Numbered from the stretch's first letter, positions 52,453-61,368 are shown. The stretch: 64,000 nt of DNA from Ornithinibacillus massiliensis (GCF_018310345.1 NZ_JAGXBY010000004.1:1-64000), one strand, 5' to 3'. The notes: generated by a model from the sequence alone, not told the origin. Numbers and translations are program-made.

Positions 52453-52476
52453 AACACCCATAATTTATTTGTCGAA
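52453..52476 (+). promoter_or_regulatory. Possible SigI-type promoter of mreBH
   Basis: AACACCC (52453-52459) and CGAA (52473-52476), 13 bp apart, resembling the ACCCCC / CGAA elements reported for SigI, which controls mreBH in B. subtilis. The match is imperfect and is given from memory. Confidence 0.35.
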
Positions 52477-52530
52477 GTAGAAGATTATATTATATAGTAA
52501 GACTAATCGTCATCAATGGAGGAACTAATT

Positions 52531-53538
52531 ATGTTTTCTAATGCAGAAATCGGAATTGATTTAGGTACTGCTAATATACTTATCTATGCTAAAAATAAAG
52601 GCATTATCTTAAACGAGCCATCAGTTGTGGCAATTGATATAAATACAAAGCAAGTCGTAGCTGTTGGTACGGAAGCAAAAGAAATGATCGGTAAAACACC
52701 AAGAAATATCGTACCTATTCGCCCACTAAAAGACGGCGTTATTGCTGACTACGATATTACGGCTCAAATGTTAAAGGCTTTCTTAAAGAAAGTAAGCAAA
52801 AAATTAGGCATGTCTATGCGAAAACCAAACGTGGTGGTATGTACACCTTCTGGTAGTACAACTGTGGAAAGAAGAGCTATTCATAATGCGGTAACTAGCT
52901 ATGGTGCGAAGCAAGTTCATTTAATTGAAGAGCCTGTAGCTGCTGCTATTGGATCAGACTTACCAGTTGATGAACCAATTGCAAACGTAATCGTAGATAT
53001 CGGTGGTGGTACTGCTGAAATCGGAATCATCTCCCTTGGTGGAGTTGTATCCTCTAGCTCTGTTCGTGTTGGTGGAGATAAAATGGATGAAGAGATTATC
53101 CAATACATCCGCAAGAAATACAATATTCTAATCGGTGAACGTACCGCTGAAAATGTGAAAATGGAAATCGGTTACGCTCACGAAAATCATAAAGAAGAAC
53201 TTATAGATGTTCGTGGTCGTGATATGGTAACCGGGCTACCAAAAACAATTTCTATTTCATCTAAAGAAGTTTATGAAGCAATTAGCGAATCTCTAGAGCA
53301 AATTTTACAAGCTATCAGGGTAACTTTAGAAAACTGTCCGCCAGAATTAAGTGGTGACATCGTAGATCACGGAATTGTCATTACTGGTGGAGGATCGTTG
53401 CTAAAAGGCATGCAAGAATGGCTAGCACATGAGTTATCTGTACCTGTTCATCTTGCACCAAACCCACTAGAATCCGTAGCTATCGGTACCGGAAAAGCAA
53501 TCAAAATGATTTCTAAGCTTGAAAAAGCTACGAAGTAA
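52531..53538 (+). CDS. mreBH: Rod-shape determining protein MreBH
   Basis: 335 residues, exactly the length of B. subtilis MreBH. Actin-fold motifs: [14 protein letters not shown] (phosphate 1), [12 protein letters not shown] (phosphate 2), [11 protein letters not shown] and [10 protein letters not shown] (adenosine). It forms membrane-bound filaments that guide lateral wall synthesis and, in B. subtilis, the hydrolase LytE. I start it at MFSNAEIG after GGAGGAAC. A SigI-like promoter may precede it. Confidence 0.9.
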   Translation: MFSNAEIGIDLGTANILIYAKNKGIILNEPSVVAIDINTKQVVAVGTEAKEMIGKTPRNIVPIRPLKDGVIADYDITAQMLKAFLKKVSKKLGMSMRKPNVVVCTPSGSTTVERRAIHNAVTSYGAKQVHLIEEPVAAAIGSDLPVDEPIANVIVDIGGGTAEIGIISLGGVVSSSSVRVGGDKMDEEIIQYIRKKYNILIGERTAENVKMEIGYAHENHKEELIDVRGRDMVTGLPKTISISSKEVYEAISESLEQILQAIRVTLENCPPELSGDIVDHGIVITGGGSLLKGMQEWLAHELSVPVHLAPNPLESVAIGTGKAIKMISKLEKATK

Positions 53539-53542
53539 TAAA

Positions 53543-53572
53543 GCGGGGGCACATGCTCCCGTGTTTTATTTT
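53543..53572 (+). terminator. Terminator of mreBH
   Basis: Stem CGGGGGCA / TGCTCCCG followed by TGTTTTATTTT. Confidence 0.8.
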
Positions 53573-53601
53573 GGAGTTTGGTAGTGTGTGCTGATGCGTT
53601 T

Positions 53602-53919
53602 GGGCGTAGCTTTTGAGTGGATGGGATTAGCTTGGCTTGGGATGGGCGCATCTTCCAGTTGAATGGGACTAACTTGACTTAGTTTGGGCGCATCTTCCGG
53701 TTGGATGGGGCTATCTTAACTTGGGTCGGGCGCATCTTCCAGTTGAATGGGTCTATCTTGGCTTGGGTTGGGCGCATCTCCCTGTGGAATGGGTCTATCT
53801 TGGCTTGGTTTGGACGCATCTCCCTGTGTGGAATGGGTCTATCTTGACTTGGATTGGGCGCATCTCCTCGTTGATTGGGACCATCTTAACTTAAATTGGG
53901 CGCATCTCCTTATTATTAG
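53602..53919. repeat. 42 bp minisatellite, 7.5 copies
   Basis: Units start at 53602, 53644, 53686, 53728, 53770, 53812, 53856 and 53898. The consensus opens GGGCGCATCTTCC and continues with GTTGAATGGGNCTATCTTG and ACTTGGGTT. All units are 42 bp except one of 44 bp. Copies differ at 10-25% of positions, the outer ones most. It lies between mreBH and the CoA-transferase operon, with no convincing gene. Confidence 0.92.
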
Positions 53920-54042
53920 ATCTGCTGCCCTATCATTCCTCCTCCCCCTAAAATCTACAGCCCTCAAATTAACAAACAAAAAATTAACGATTACCTGTTT
54001 ACAAATATATTAGAATAAATTAAACTAAAGAAAAGAGTCATG

Positions 54043-54056
54043 TTAAAGCGCTTACA
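54043..54056 (+). promoter_or_regulatory. cre-like site
   Basis: TTAAAGCGCTTACA fits the CcpA consensus TGWAANCGNTNWCA at all but the second position. It lies about 230 bp before the acyl-CoA operon, inside a hairpin (GTCATG...CATGAC). Catabolite control would suit a degradative operon. Untested. Confidence 0.4.
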
Positions 54057-54149
54057 CCGTTAACCCGCATGACCTTTTTTAACAGATTAATACACTTTAC
54101 CATACTGCCTAGCTTGTTCACAGTTCGCGACCTGATCTGTTCCAACAGG

Positions 54150-54213
54150 CGATAAGCCAGTTCAACTTGAGTTACAGCACCAGCTGTGTTCATTTTGAAT
54201 TGGCTTTTTTTAT
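54150..54213 (+). terminator. Terminator or attenuator ahead of the CoA-transferase operon
   Basis: GCCAGTTCAA pairs with TTGAATTGGC (one G-T) and is followed by TTTTTTTATTATATTTTT on the plus strand. No gene ends here on that strand, so it may close a small RNA or act as an attenuator for the gene 67 bases downstream. Confidence 0.5.
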
Positions 54214-54279
54214 TATATTTTTCGCAAGTTAATTTCACCTATAGAAAAACAAAATGAGTATGAAGAAAGGAGTGTAGCC

Positions 54280-55440
54280 GTGTCAGGAGCTTTAGAGCAT
54301 ATACGAGTTCTTGATTTAACACGAGTTCTTGCTGGGCCATATTGTACGATGATACTAGGTGATTTAGGTGCTGAGGTTCTTAAAGTGGAGGCACCTGGTG
54401 GAAGTGATGAAACACGGAAATGGGGTCCTCCTTTTCAAAATGATGTGAGTGCCTATTACCTTTGTGCCAATCGGAACAAGAAAAGCATCACGGTAAACCT
54501 CAAAACTGATGAAGGCATTCAAACTATTAAAGAGTTAGTTAAAGAGTCTGATGTTGTAATTCATAATTTCAAGACCGGTACGATGGAGCGATTCGGGATT
54601 GATTATGATAACCTAGCCAATATTAATCCAAGGTTAATCTACTGTTCTATTACTGGATTCGGTGAAACTGGTCCCTATAAAGACTTACCAGGCTATGACT
54701 TTATCATTCAGGGCATGAGTGGATTGATGAGTATAACAGGTGATGAAGCATCTGGTCCACAAAAGGTGGGAGTGGCCATAGCCGATATTTTAACAGGCTT
54801 GTACGCAGCGGTTGGGATCCAGGCAGCGATTATCGAACGAAATCAATCTGGAAAAGGTCAAAAGCTAGATCTCTCTCTTTATGATTCGGCAGTAAGTGCC
54901 TTAATTAATATCGGCAGTAACTACTTAATGTCTGGAAAAATTCCTTCTAGACTCGGTAATCATCATGCTAACATCGTCCCTTACCAAACCTTCAATACAA
55001 TGGATGGTGAAATGGTCATAGCGATTGGAAATGACAATCAGTTTAAAACATTTTGTACTATTTTAGGAAAAAAACAATATAGTGAAGATGACCGCTTTCG
55101 TACCAATCCTGCACGGGTTGCAAATCGAGACATATTAATCCCATTAATCCAGGAAATTCTAGTTACAAAACCGACTAGCTATTGGTTGGATCTGTGTCAT
55201 GAAAACAATGTTCCGTGTGGACCTATCCAAAACTTGCAAGAAGTTGCCGAAGATCCACAGCTATCTGCCCGCGATATGTTCTTAGAAACCGAGCATCCAA
55301 CTGCTGGCATCATTAAAATGATTGGCAGTCCATTAAAGCTCTCTCGGACACCCGTTACATTAAGATATCATCCTCCAAATGCTGGTGAGCATAACGAGGA
55401 AATTTTACAATCTATCAAAACTAATCTGAATCAGGAGTGA
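54280..55440 (+). CDS. CaiB/BaiF family (class III) CoA-transferase, possibly succinyl-CoA:glutarate CoA-transferase
   Basis: 386 residues. The class III signature is clear: LDLTRVLAGPYCTMILGDLGAEVLKVE at the start and the catalytic Asp140 in LPGYDFIIQGMSG. It moves CoA between carboxylic acids by an aspartyl-CoA anhydride route. Its neighbours are a dehydrogenase with glutaryl-CoA-type residues and a semialdehyde dehydrogenase, so a glutarate:succinyl-CoA role (as in human SUGCT) is the best guess. GTG start after AAAGGAG. Confidence 0.85.
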   Translation: MSGALEHIRVLDLTRVLAGPYCTMILGDLGAEVLKVEAPGGSDETRKWGPPFQNDVSAYYLCANRNKKSITVNLKTDEGIQTIKELVKESDVVIHNFKTGTMERFGIDYDNLANINPRLIYCSITGFGETGPYKDLPGYDFIIQGMSGLMSITGDEASGPQKVGVAIADILTGLYAAVGIQAAIIERNQSGKGQKLDLSLYDSAVSALINIGSNYLMSGKIPSRLGNHHANIVPYQTFNTMDGEMVIAIGNDNQFKTFCTILGKKQYSEDDRFRTNPARVANRDILIPLIQEILVTKPTSYWLDLCHENNVPCGPIQNLQEVAEDPQLSARDMFLETEHPTAGIIKMIGSPLKLSRTPVTLRYHPPNAGEHNEEILQSIKTNLNQE

Positions 55441-55446
55441 TCAAGG

Positions 55447-56649
55447 ATGAATTTTAATTTTACTGAAGAGCAAAATATGTTGCGTGAAACGGTTAGAAGT
55501 TTCGTAGACAAGGAGATTATGCCCTATATTGCGGATTGGGATCGCGAAGGACAGTTTGATCAAAATATATATAATCGTTTAGCTGAACTTGGTCTAATGG
55601 GGGTTTGTATACCGGAAGAATATGGTGGAAGTGGAATGGATTATAATGCCCTTGCTATTGTATGTGAGGAATTAGAACGCGGAGACACTGCATTCCGTAC
55701 GGCAGTATCTGTTCATACCGGATTAAACTCTATGACGTTATTACAATGGGGTACAGAAGAACAAAAGCAAAAGTATCTTACACCGCAGGCTAAGGGGGGA
55801 AAAATCGGCGCTTTCGGTTTAACTGAGCCAGGTGCAGGCTCTGACGTTGCTTCCCTGCAGTCTACTGCTGTTAAGGAGGGCGATTACTATATTTTAAATG
55901 GACAAAAAACTTGGATTTCCTTATGTGATGTTGCTGACCATTTCCTAGTATTTGCCTATACCGATAAATCGAAGAAACACCACGGAATTTCTGCCTTTAT
56001 CGTGGAAAGAACATGGGATGGCTTTTCTTCAAAAGCAATCAAAGGAAAACATGGTATCCGCTCTGGTAATACGGGAGAACTTTTCTTCGATAATGTAAAG
56101 GTTCCTGCTGAGAATTTACTTGGTGAAGAAGGTGAAGGATTCAAAATTGCCATGTCTGCATTAGATAATGGGCGCTTCACGGTTGCCGCTGGTGCTGTTG
56201 GACAAATAATGGCGTGTCTTGAAGCAAGTGTGAAATATTGCCATGATCGGGAAACATTTGGCAAGCCGATTGGCCGTCATCAATTAGTACAACAAATGAT
56301 TGCCAAAATGGAAGCAGGACTTCAAATGAGCCGATTACTAGTATATCGTGCTGGAGAGCTTAAAAATGAAGGGAAACGTAATACAAGAGAAACATCTCTG
56401 GCAAAATGGCAAGCTTGTGATTTTGCAAACCGTGCCGCCGATGATGCCATGCAGATTCACGGTGCATATGGATATTCTGATGAATATCCAGTTGAACGCT
56501 ACCTACGAAACTCTAAAGCTCCAGTTATATATGAAGGAACTCGTGAAATTCATACCGTTATGCAAGCTGAGTATGTGCTTGGATATCGTAAAGATAAACC
56601 ATTAAATAAAATGCTCCCTGCCTGGAACCCAGATAAAGAACTAGTGTAA
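55447..56649 (+). CDS. Acyl-CoA dehydrogenase, glutaryl-CoA type
   Basis: A 400-residue FAD enzyme. AFGLTEPGAGSD (flavin binding), Glu363 in IYEGTREIH (catalytic base at the usual late place) and SDEYPVERY are visible. RTAVSVHTGL places Arg84 where glutaryl-CoA dehydrogenases have their substrate-binding arginine (human RSAMSVQSSL), which favours a dicarboxylyl-CoA. It lies 6 bases after the CoA-transferase. It would oxidise and decarboxylate glutaryl-CoA to crotonyl-CoA. Confidence 0.82.
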   Translation: MNFNFTEEQNMLRETVRSFVDKEIMPYIADWDREGQFDQNIYNRLAELGLMGVCIPEEYGGSGMDYNALAIVCEELERGDTAFRTAVSVHTGLNSMTLLQWGTEEQKQKYLTPQAKGGKIGAFGLTEPGAGSDVASLQSTAVKEGDYYILNGQKTWISLCDVADHFLVFAYTDKSKKHHGISAFIVERTWDGFSSKAIKGKHGIRSGNTGELFFDNVKVPAENLLGEEGEGFKIAMSALDNGRFTVAAGAVGQIMACLEASVKYCHDRETFGKPIGRHQLVQQMIAKMEAGLQMSRLLVYRAGELKNEGKRNTRETSLAKWQACDFANRAADDAMQIHGAYGYSDEYPVERYLRNSKAPVIYEGTREIHTVMQAEYVLGYRKDKPLNKMLPAWNPDKELV

Positions 56650-56658
56650 AGCGTACAA

Positions 56659-56702
56659 GTGCGCACCTACTAATTACTGCATAATTGTAGGTGCGCTGTG
56701 CT
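56659..56702. terminator. Hairpin after the acyl-CoA dehydrogenase gene
   Basis: Ten-base stem GCGCACCTAC / GTAGGTGCGC without a good U run (CTGTGCTTATTGTT). It may protect the mRNA 3' end or terminate weakly. Beyond it, up to 57005, I see only a single reversed GGCGCATCTCCC motif (56760-56771) and the gabD promoter. Confidence 0.6.
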
Positions 56703-56925
56703 TATTGTTAGGTAAATGCTTCTTAAAGCAAAGCAATGAGCTTTTAAGCCCTTGTTGGTGGGAGATGCGCCTTATTTTGCGGTTTATGTGACCTTGTGGG
56801 GGCGTGCTTGCGACCATTTCCTGTTCACTTGCGACCTTGAGAAACTTACATCTGACCATTACCAGTATACTTATGACATTGATCAACCTACAGGTACCCC
56901 GAACTGGGTGTTCTCACACCCTGCC

Positions 56926-56935
56926 ATGTTATAAT
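56926..56935 (+). promoter_or_regulatory. Extended -10 promoter of the semialdehyde dehydrogenase gene
   Basis: TGTTATAAT is a full extended -10 box (TATAAT 56930-56935). The -35 region is poor. It gives the gene its own start apart from the two-gene operon upstream. Confidence 0.55.
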
Positions 56936-57005
56936 AGATTTGAACTGGGCTACATTTGCCTATTGGTGTCGCGAATTAAAAAAATTTAAAATGGGGAGGA
57001 AAAAC

Positions 57006-58451
57006 ATGATTTCAACATTAACCAAAAGTATTTACATTAATGGTGAGTGGCGTGAAATTGATTCATCCAAGACACATACCGTTTACAACCCAGCAACATT
57101 AGAACCAATTACAGAGGTAGCTTATGGCGGTATGGAAGAAACAAAGGAAGCAATTGAGGCTGCTGCTAATGCATTTCCAGTTTGGAGTGAAATGACGGGT
57201 AGACAGCGCTCTCGTGTTTTGTACAAAGCTGCTGAACTGATGCGAAAAGAGGCTAAGCGACTTGGTGAAATTTTAACGAAAGAGCAAGGTAAACCATTGG
57301 CTGAAGCAATTGGAGAAGTAAAAGGTGCTGCAGGATTTTTACTTTGGTATGCTGAAGAGGCGTCTCGTGGTTACGGGGAATGGATTCCTTCATCGGTTAA
57401 AACGAAGCGTATGCTAGTAGTACCTAAGCCAATTGGTGTTGTTGGAGCGATTACACCTTGGAACTTCCCATCTTCCATGATTACTCGGAAATTAGGTCCA
57501 GCACTAGCTGCAGGATGTACAGTTGTGTTAAAGCCCTCACCTGAAACACCACTGTCTGCTATTGAAATTGTAAAGATTTTTGAAGAAGCAGGAATGCCAG
57601 CTGGGGTCGTCAATCTAGTTACTGGTGATGCTCAAGCAATTGGAAAAGAAATGCTTACTAATAAAGAGGTTAAACTCATAACGTTTACTGGTTCTACTGC
57701 GGTCGGAAAATACTTAATGCGTGAAGCTGCAGATCAAGTGAAAAAAGTGTCGCTAGAGCTTGGGGGACACGCACCAATTATTGCGTTTGAGGATGCGGAT
57801 TTGGATAAAGCTACTACACTATCATTAGCAAGTAAATTCCGTAATAATGGGCAAACTTGTATTTGTGCGAATCGTTTATATGTTCACGAGTCCATTGCTG
57901 ACGAATTTACTGCTTTATTAAAAGAAAAGCTTGAAAAAATGAAGGTTGGAAATGGTTTGGATGAGGGTGTGGACCTAGGTCCATTAATTAGCGAACAAGC
58001 ACGAGAAAAGGTCGAAAGTCATCTACATGATGCGCTAGAGAAAGGTGCTGAAATTGTTGCAGGAGGCAATAAATGGGATGGACAGCTAAAAGGTTATTTC
58101 TGCCCACCAACCATTGTTAAAAACGCAACCGACGACATGAAGGTCATGCGTGAAGAAACTTTTGGTCCTCTCTTCCCTATTCAAACCTTTACGGATGAAG
58201 CAGAGGTTATCCAAAAGGCAAATAATACAGACTATGGTTTAGCTGCTTATATTTTCACCGAGAATACTAGTCGAACATTGCGCGTTGCTGAAAAACTTGA
58301 ATATGGCATGATCGGTGTGAACGATGTCTTCCCTTCTGTTCCTGAAGCACCATTTGGTGGAATCAAGCAATCTGGTAACGGTAAAGAAGGCGGCCATCAT
58401 GGTATGAGTGAATTTTTAGAAGAAAAATTAATCTCGATTGCGATTGATTAA
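57006..58451 (+). CDS. gabD: Succinate/glutarate semialdehyde dehydrogenase (GabD-like)
   Basis: 481 residues of the aldehyde dehydrogenase family. PWNFPSSMITRK, FTGSTAVGKYL, Glu251 in LELGGHAPI and the catalytic Cys285 in NNGQTCICANR match GabD/DavD. The route 5-aminovalerate to glutarate semialdehyde to glutarate would end in this step and feed the CoA-transferase upstream. Succinate semialdehyde (GABA route) is equally possible from sequence. I start it at MISTLTKS after GGGGAGG. Confidence 0.87.
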   Translation: MISTLTKSIYINGEWREIDSSKTHTVYNPATLEPITEVAYGGMEETKEAIEAAANAFPVWSEMTGRQRSRVLYKAAELMRKEAKRLGEILTKEQGKPLAEAIGEVKGAAGFLLWYAEEASRGYGEWIPSSVKTKRMLVVPKPIGVVGAITPWNFPSSMITRKLGPALAAGCTVVLKPSPETPLSAIEIVKIFEEAGMPAGVVNLVTGDAQAIGKEMLTNKEVKLITFTGSTAVGKYLMREAADQVKKVSLELGGHAPIIAFEDADLDKATTLSLASKFRNNGQTCICANRLYVHESIADEFTALLKEKLEKMKVGNGLDEGVDLGPLISEQAREKVESHLHDALEKGAEIVAGGNKWDGQLKGYFCPPTIVKNATDDMKVMREETFGPLFPIQTFTDEAEVIQKANNTDYGLAAYIFTENTSRTLRVAEKLEYGMIGVNDVFPSVPEAPFGGIKQSGNGKEGGHHGMSEFLEEKLISIAID

Positions 58452-58455
58452 CTTA

Positions 58456-58493
58456 AAAAATCGGCTATAGTCAACTACTGTAGCCGATTTTTG
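58456..58493 (+). terminator. Terminator of gabD
   Basis: Stem AAATCGGCTA / TAGCCGATTT and TTGTTG. Confidence 0.85.
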
Positions 58494-58606
58494 TTGTCTG
58501 CCAACTTATCTTCGCTTTCCCGATATGCTGATCCTCTTAAACTATGATTTCCTCTTCACTCTATTAACGGATGAAAATTACAAAACCCTCTGTTACGAGC
58601 TCTGTA

Positions 58607-59905
58607 TTAATCATTACTCTCTTCTTCAGTAAATGGATTAACATATTGATCTAAATCCATTCCTACTCCAATGTCAACCATAAATTGCATTTGCTCAACA
58701 GTAAGTGAATAGCCTGGAGACATTCCATCATAGATATAGGGAACCATGCCAATATATGGTTCAACACCTAATTCTTCTTTAAGTTCATTGATGATAGTAA
58801 CTTTATCCTGAAATGTGTGAACTATTTCATTTACTAGCCCCTCAAAGTCTAGGGTTTCAATTCGTCCTGTACTATATTTCCATTTGGTAAACCGATATTG
58901 CCTTATTCTATTTGGTGGATGAAATTCTCCCCTTTTCTCTGTTTCAGTTGGAATGATTCCAAGTCTTTCTGTTACATATGCTAAGGAGAAATCATTATCT
59001 AATCCCCCATTAAGTGATAAGTATACTTCAATCGAAGTTCTTTCTTTTTCCAATAGTTCTCCTCCAAATTGCGCTATTGTCATCCTTACAAACTCCGCGA
59101 ATTTCTCCTCTTCCTCAGAGAAAGGATTATGATTACTTTCCTCAAAAATGGTAAGAGAAGCATTCGGAATAAGCTCTGCAATTTCCACGCCAAATCTTAA
59201 AGGGCACTGGGCATCATATCTTCCTGCATAAATGTAACTTGGAATTGTGATGCTTTTTAATTCTTCCCTAATATCATAGGTGGGATATTCTACTTTTCTA
59301 AAATAATCTAGCCTCGGTCCCACGGTTTTTCCACTGTTCGGCTTTTTCATTGATTCTTGAAGCTTTGCTTCGGAATGATAAGACATTAACGCCCATTCAT
59401 AGCCCATTTTTCTTCTCATTTCAATAGGAGTATTTGGATTTTCCAACAAATTCATTATTTCTACTATTCTATTGAAATTAGGATTTTTACTACAATAAAT
59501 TGAATCTGGATCCTCGCCATATTCCTTACTTGCGGCTGCACCACCTGCAATTATCTTTGTTAATGAGTGAGGGCTAATAATGGCATATTTTAATGCAAGC
59601 ATGCCACCAGCAGAATGACCAGCAAATCCCCATTGCTTAATGCCTAAAGCTTCTCTAATAGCCTCTAAATCAAGAACAGCTGCATCCATACTATACTCAC
59701 TGACATCTTTAGCCGGAGCTGAGTTACCCGCTCCTTTTAAGTTAATCAGGTACACATGATGATGCTCGGTAAAGAAATTAGCAAATCTATTACCTTTTTC
59801 ATTATAAGCACTATAGTGATGTGTTACTGCTAAAGGCTCCCCTTCCCCCTTCTCAAACACCTCAAATACTCCTCTTTCTGTTTCTATTAAGCTTTTGATC
59901 CACAT
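58607..59905 (-). CDS. Alpha/beta hydrolase fused to a DUF4279 domain
   Basis: A 432-residue two-domain protein. Residues about 10-285 form an alpha/beta hydrolase with the nucleophile Ser98 in GHSAGG, an acid in YAGRYDAQCPL and a His in ESNHNPF. Residues about 290-425 match DUF4279: YLSLNGGLDNDFSLAYVTERLGIIPTETEKRGE, a conserved Trp, INELKEELGVEPYIGMV and the closing QMQFMVDIGVGMDLDQYV. The two are joined without a stop or frameshift. DUF4279 usually occurs alone; its role is unknown. The ATG follows GGGGG. Substrate unknown. Confidence 0.8.
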   Translation of the reverse strand: MWIKSLIETERGVFEVFEKGEGEPLAVTHHYSAYNEKGNRFANFFTEHHHVYLINLKGAGNSAPAKDVSEYSMDAAVLDLEAIREALGIKQWGFAGHSAGGMLALKYAIISPHSLTKIIAGGAAASKEYGEDPDSIYCSKNPNFNRIVEIMNLLENPNTPIEMRRKMGYEWALMSYHSEAKLQESMKKPNSGKTVGPRLDYFRKVEYPTYDIREELKSITIPSYIYAGRYDAQCPLRFGVEIAELIPNASLTIFEESNHNPFSEEEEKFAEFVRMTIAQFGGELLEKERTSIEVYLSLNGGLDNDFSLAYVTERLGIIPTETEKRGEFHPPNRIRQYRFTKWKYSTGRIETLDFEGLVNEIVHTFQDKVTIINELKEELGVEPYIGMVPYIYDGMSPGYSLTVEQMQFMVDIGVGMDLDQYVNPFTEEESND

Positions 59906-59948
59906 ACAAATTCCCCCTTTTGTTTATAACGTCTCTTATTACTGGTAA

Positions 59949-60240
59949 TTAGCTGGACATACTTTTCAGAAGTTCTTCAAAGCTCAAACACTTTAACACT
60001 TCACTCACGCCCCTCTTTCGTTCACCTTGATAATCATACATATATAAGAGAGACTACAACATTATAGATCTTGTCACTCTGCGAATATTTAAAGTAAATT
60101 TCCTTTCTAAAATATACCTTGAAGATGTCCAGTTCTGTTGCAAGTAATCCTGTCTCTTCATACAACTCTCTTTTTTCTGCAACCACTAACGCTCACAAAA
60201 GCTCTAACCACAACCAATGGCGATTCTTATACATCACATT
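59949..60240 (-). pseudogene. Decayed Nudix hydrolase gene
   Basis: The minus strand reads AEKRELYEETGLLATELDIF, the second half of a Nudix box (REx2EExGx), then YFKYSQSDKIYNVVVSLIYV, then after a +1 shift YDYQGERKRGVSEVLKCLSF and EELLKSMSS to a stop. An in-frame TGA and the loss of the GGxVE half lie upstream. The order and content are those of ADP-ribose/nucleotide Nudix enzymes. It is clearly inactive. It occupies the otherwise empty 59906-60250. Confidence 0.8.
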
Positions 60241-60250
60241 GTTGACACCA

Positions 60251-61363
60251 CTATAATTCCGCTATTATTCTATCCGCTTCTTCCGCTAATCTCATCTGTA
60301 CTTCTACTATCGTCATATATTTTTCTATCACCTTATCCAATTCATTTATAGTGCTATTCGCAAGAAGTTTCATTAATTTAGGCATTTCCCAAGCACTTCG
60401 GAAGGCGACAGAGAGATAGAATCCAAGTTTCGGTAATAAAGGATTCCCCTTCCACCCCATCAGCCTTAGCCCTTCTAAATATTCATCAAATAACCGCTCT
60501 TGATAATACCAAGCCTCATGGATTGATATATCATCATTGCTTATAGCAACTCCAAACATTTTCCCTAGATCCTCACCTAGCCCAGAAACACTAAAATACT
60601 GCCAATCAATTACGGTTAATTCTCTATTCATATACATATTTTGCTTACTTAAATCATGATGAGAAACTACTCTTGGAAGAGTCTTTAATATGTGAAAATA
60701 ATGATTCTGGTGTTGTCTAAACGATAGGTAAGAATTCCAATTTTTATCAATTGATTCATAACGTCCTTTTACTATTGGATAATAACTACTTGCGTCTGGT
60801 GCATATTGATCACAGCCAGCTACCCATGACGCTAACCATTCTTGGCAGACCCATTCTTCTTTTGGTAAGGGAATTTCCCCAGTGGCGTACCCCCCATGGA
60901 ATAATCCAATTTTATGGGCAATAAGGGAAAATTTCTCCAAAAACCAGGAAGCAAGATTACTCTCTTTCACTTCTTCCATCCAAAGCCAAATCTCTGAATC
61001 TGATTTTTCTTCTACTACATAACATTTGGGTGTTTGGATAAGAGGTGGAAGATGGTTTAAGACTCCTGATTGATATACCAATGCTTCTCTCTTCCAATAA
61101 TTAAAGTGCGCTTGATCATTCTTTTCCTCTGATTCTGGCTGAATGATTTTTAAAAACAGTGACCAAGGATAATCAATTTCTCCACTTTTAGCATTTCCCC
61201 GAACTTGATATAGTCCAGCCGTCGTAAAATTTTTCTTTTCAATAGAAAATGGACTAATTCTCCAATTTGAAATAATTAAATCCGCATTACTTAATTCCTT
61301 TTCAACACATTGATGTAGTACCCCTATGTCGACCTGCAACCTCATAGTTTGTGTGGAGTTCAT
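60251..61363 (-). CDS. Aminoglycoside phosphotransferase-like kinase
   Basis: 370 residues with an APH/choline kinase fold. The catalytic loop SHHDLSKQN (His236, Asp237, Asn242) and the metal loop VIDWQY (Asp253) are present, and LWMEEV forms the hinge. The gene starts 5 bases after the stop of a nucleotidyltransferase gene, with AAGGGG as ribosome site. It could phosphorylate an aminoglycoside, macrolide or other hydroxyl compound; sequence does not decide. Confidence 0.8.
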   Translation of the reverse strand: MNSTQTMRLQVDIGVLHQCVEKELSNADLIISNWRISPFSIEKKNFTTAGLYQVRGNAKSGEIDYPWSLFLKIIQPESEEKNDQAHFNYWKREALVYQSGVLNHLPPLIQTPKCYVVEEKSDSEIWLWMEEVKESNLASWFLEKFSLIAHKIGLFHGGYATGEIPLPKEEWVCQEWLASWVAGCDQYAPDASSYYPIVKGRYESIDKNWNSYLSFRQHQNHYFHILKTLPRVVSHHDLSKQNMYMNRELTVIDWQYFSVSGLGEDLGKMFGVAISNDDISIHEAWYYQERLFDEYLEGLRLMGWKGNPLLPKLGFYLSVAFRSAWEMPKLMKLLANSTINELDKVIEKYMTIVEVQMRLAEEADRIIAEL

Positions 61364-61368
61364 GTTTT

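Noticed and set aside
32745..53919. CRISPR array as an explanation of the tandem repeats (59 bp at 32.7 kb and 42 bp at 53.6 kb)
   Set aside because: The repeats are contiguous, with no unique spacers, and no cas genes are in the window.
53747..54013. 88-codon open frame with GLSWLGL repeats
   Set aside because: It arises from reading the 42 bp minisatellite, which is divisible by three. There is no ribosome site, and the frame breaks at the 44 bp unit pattern.
54038..54238. Minus-strand 66-codon frame before the CoA-transferase gene
   Set aside because: No ribosome site at either candidate start. It coincides with two hairpins. The peptide resembles no family that I know.
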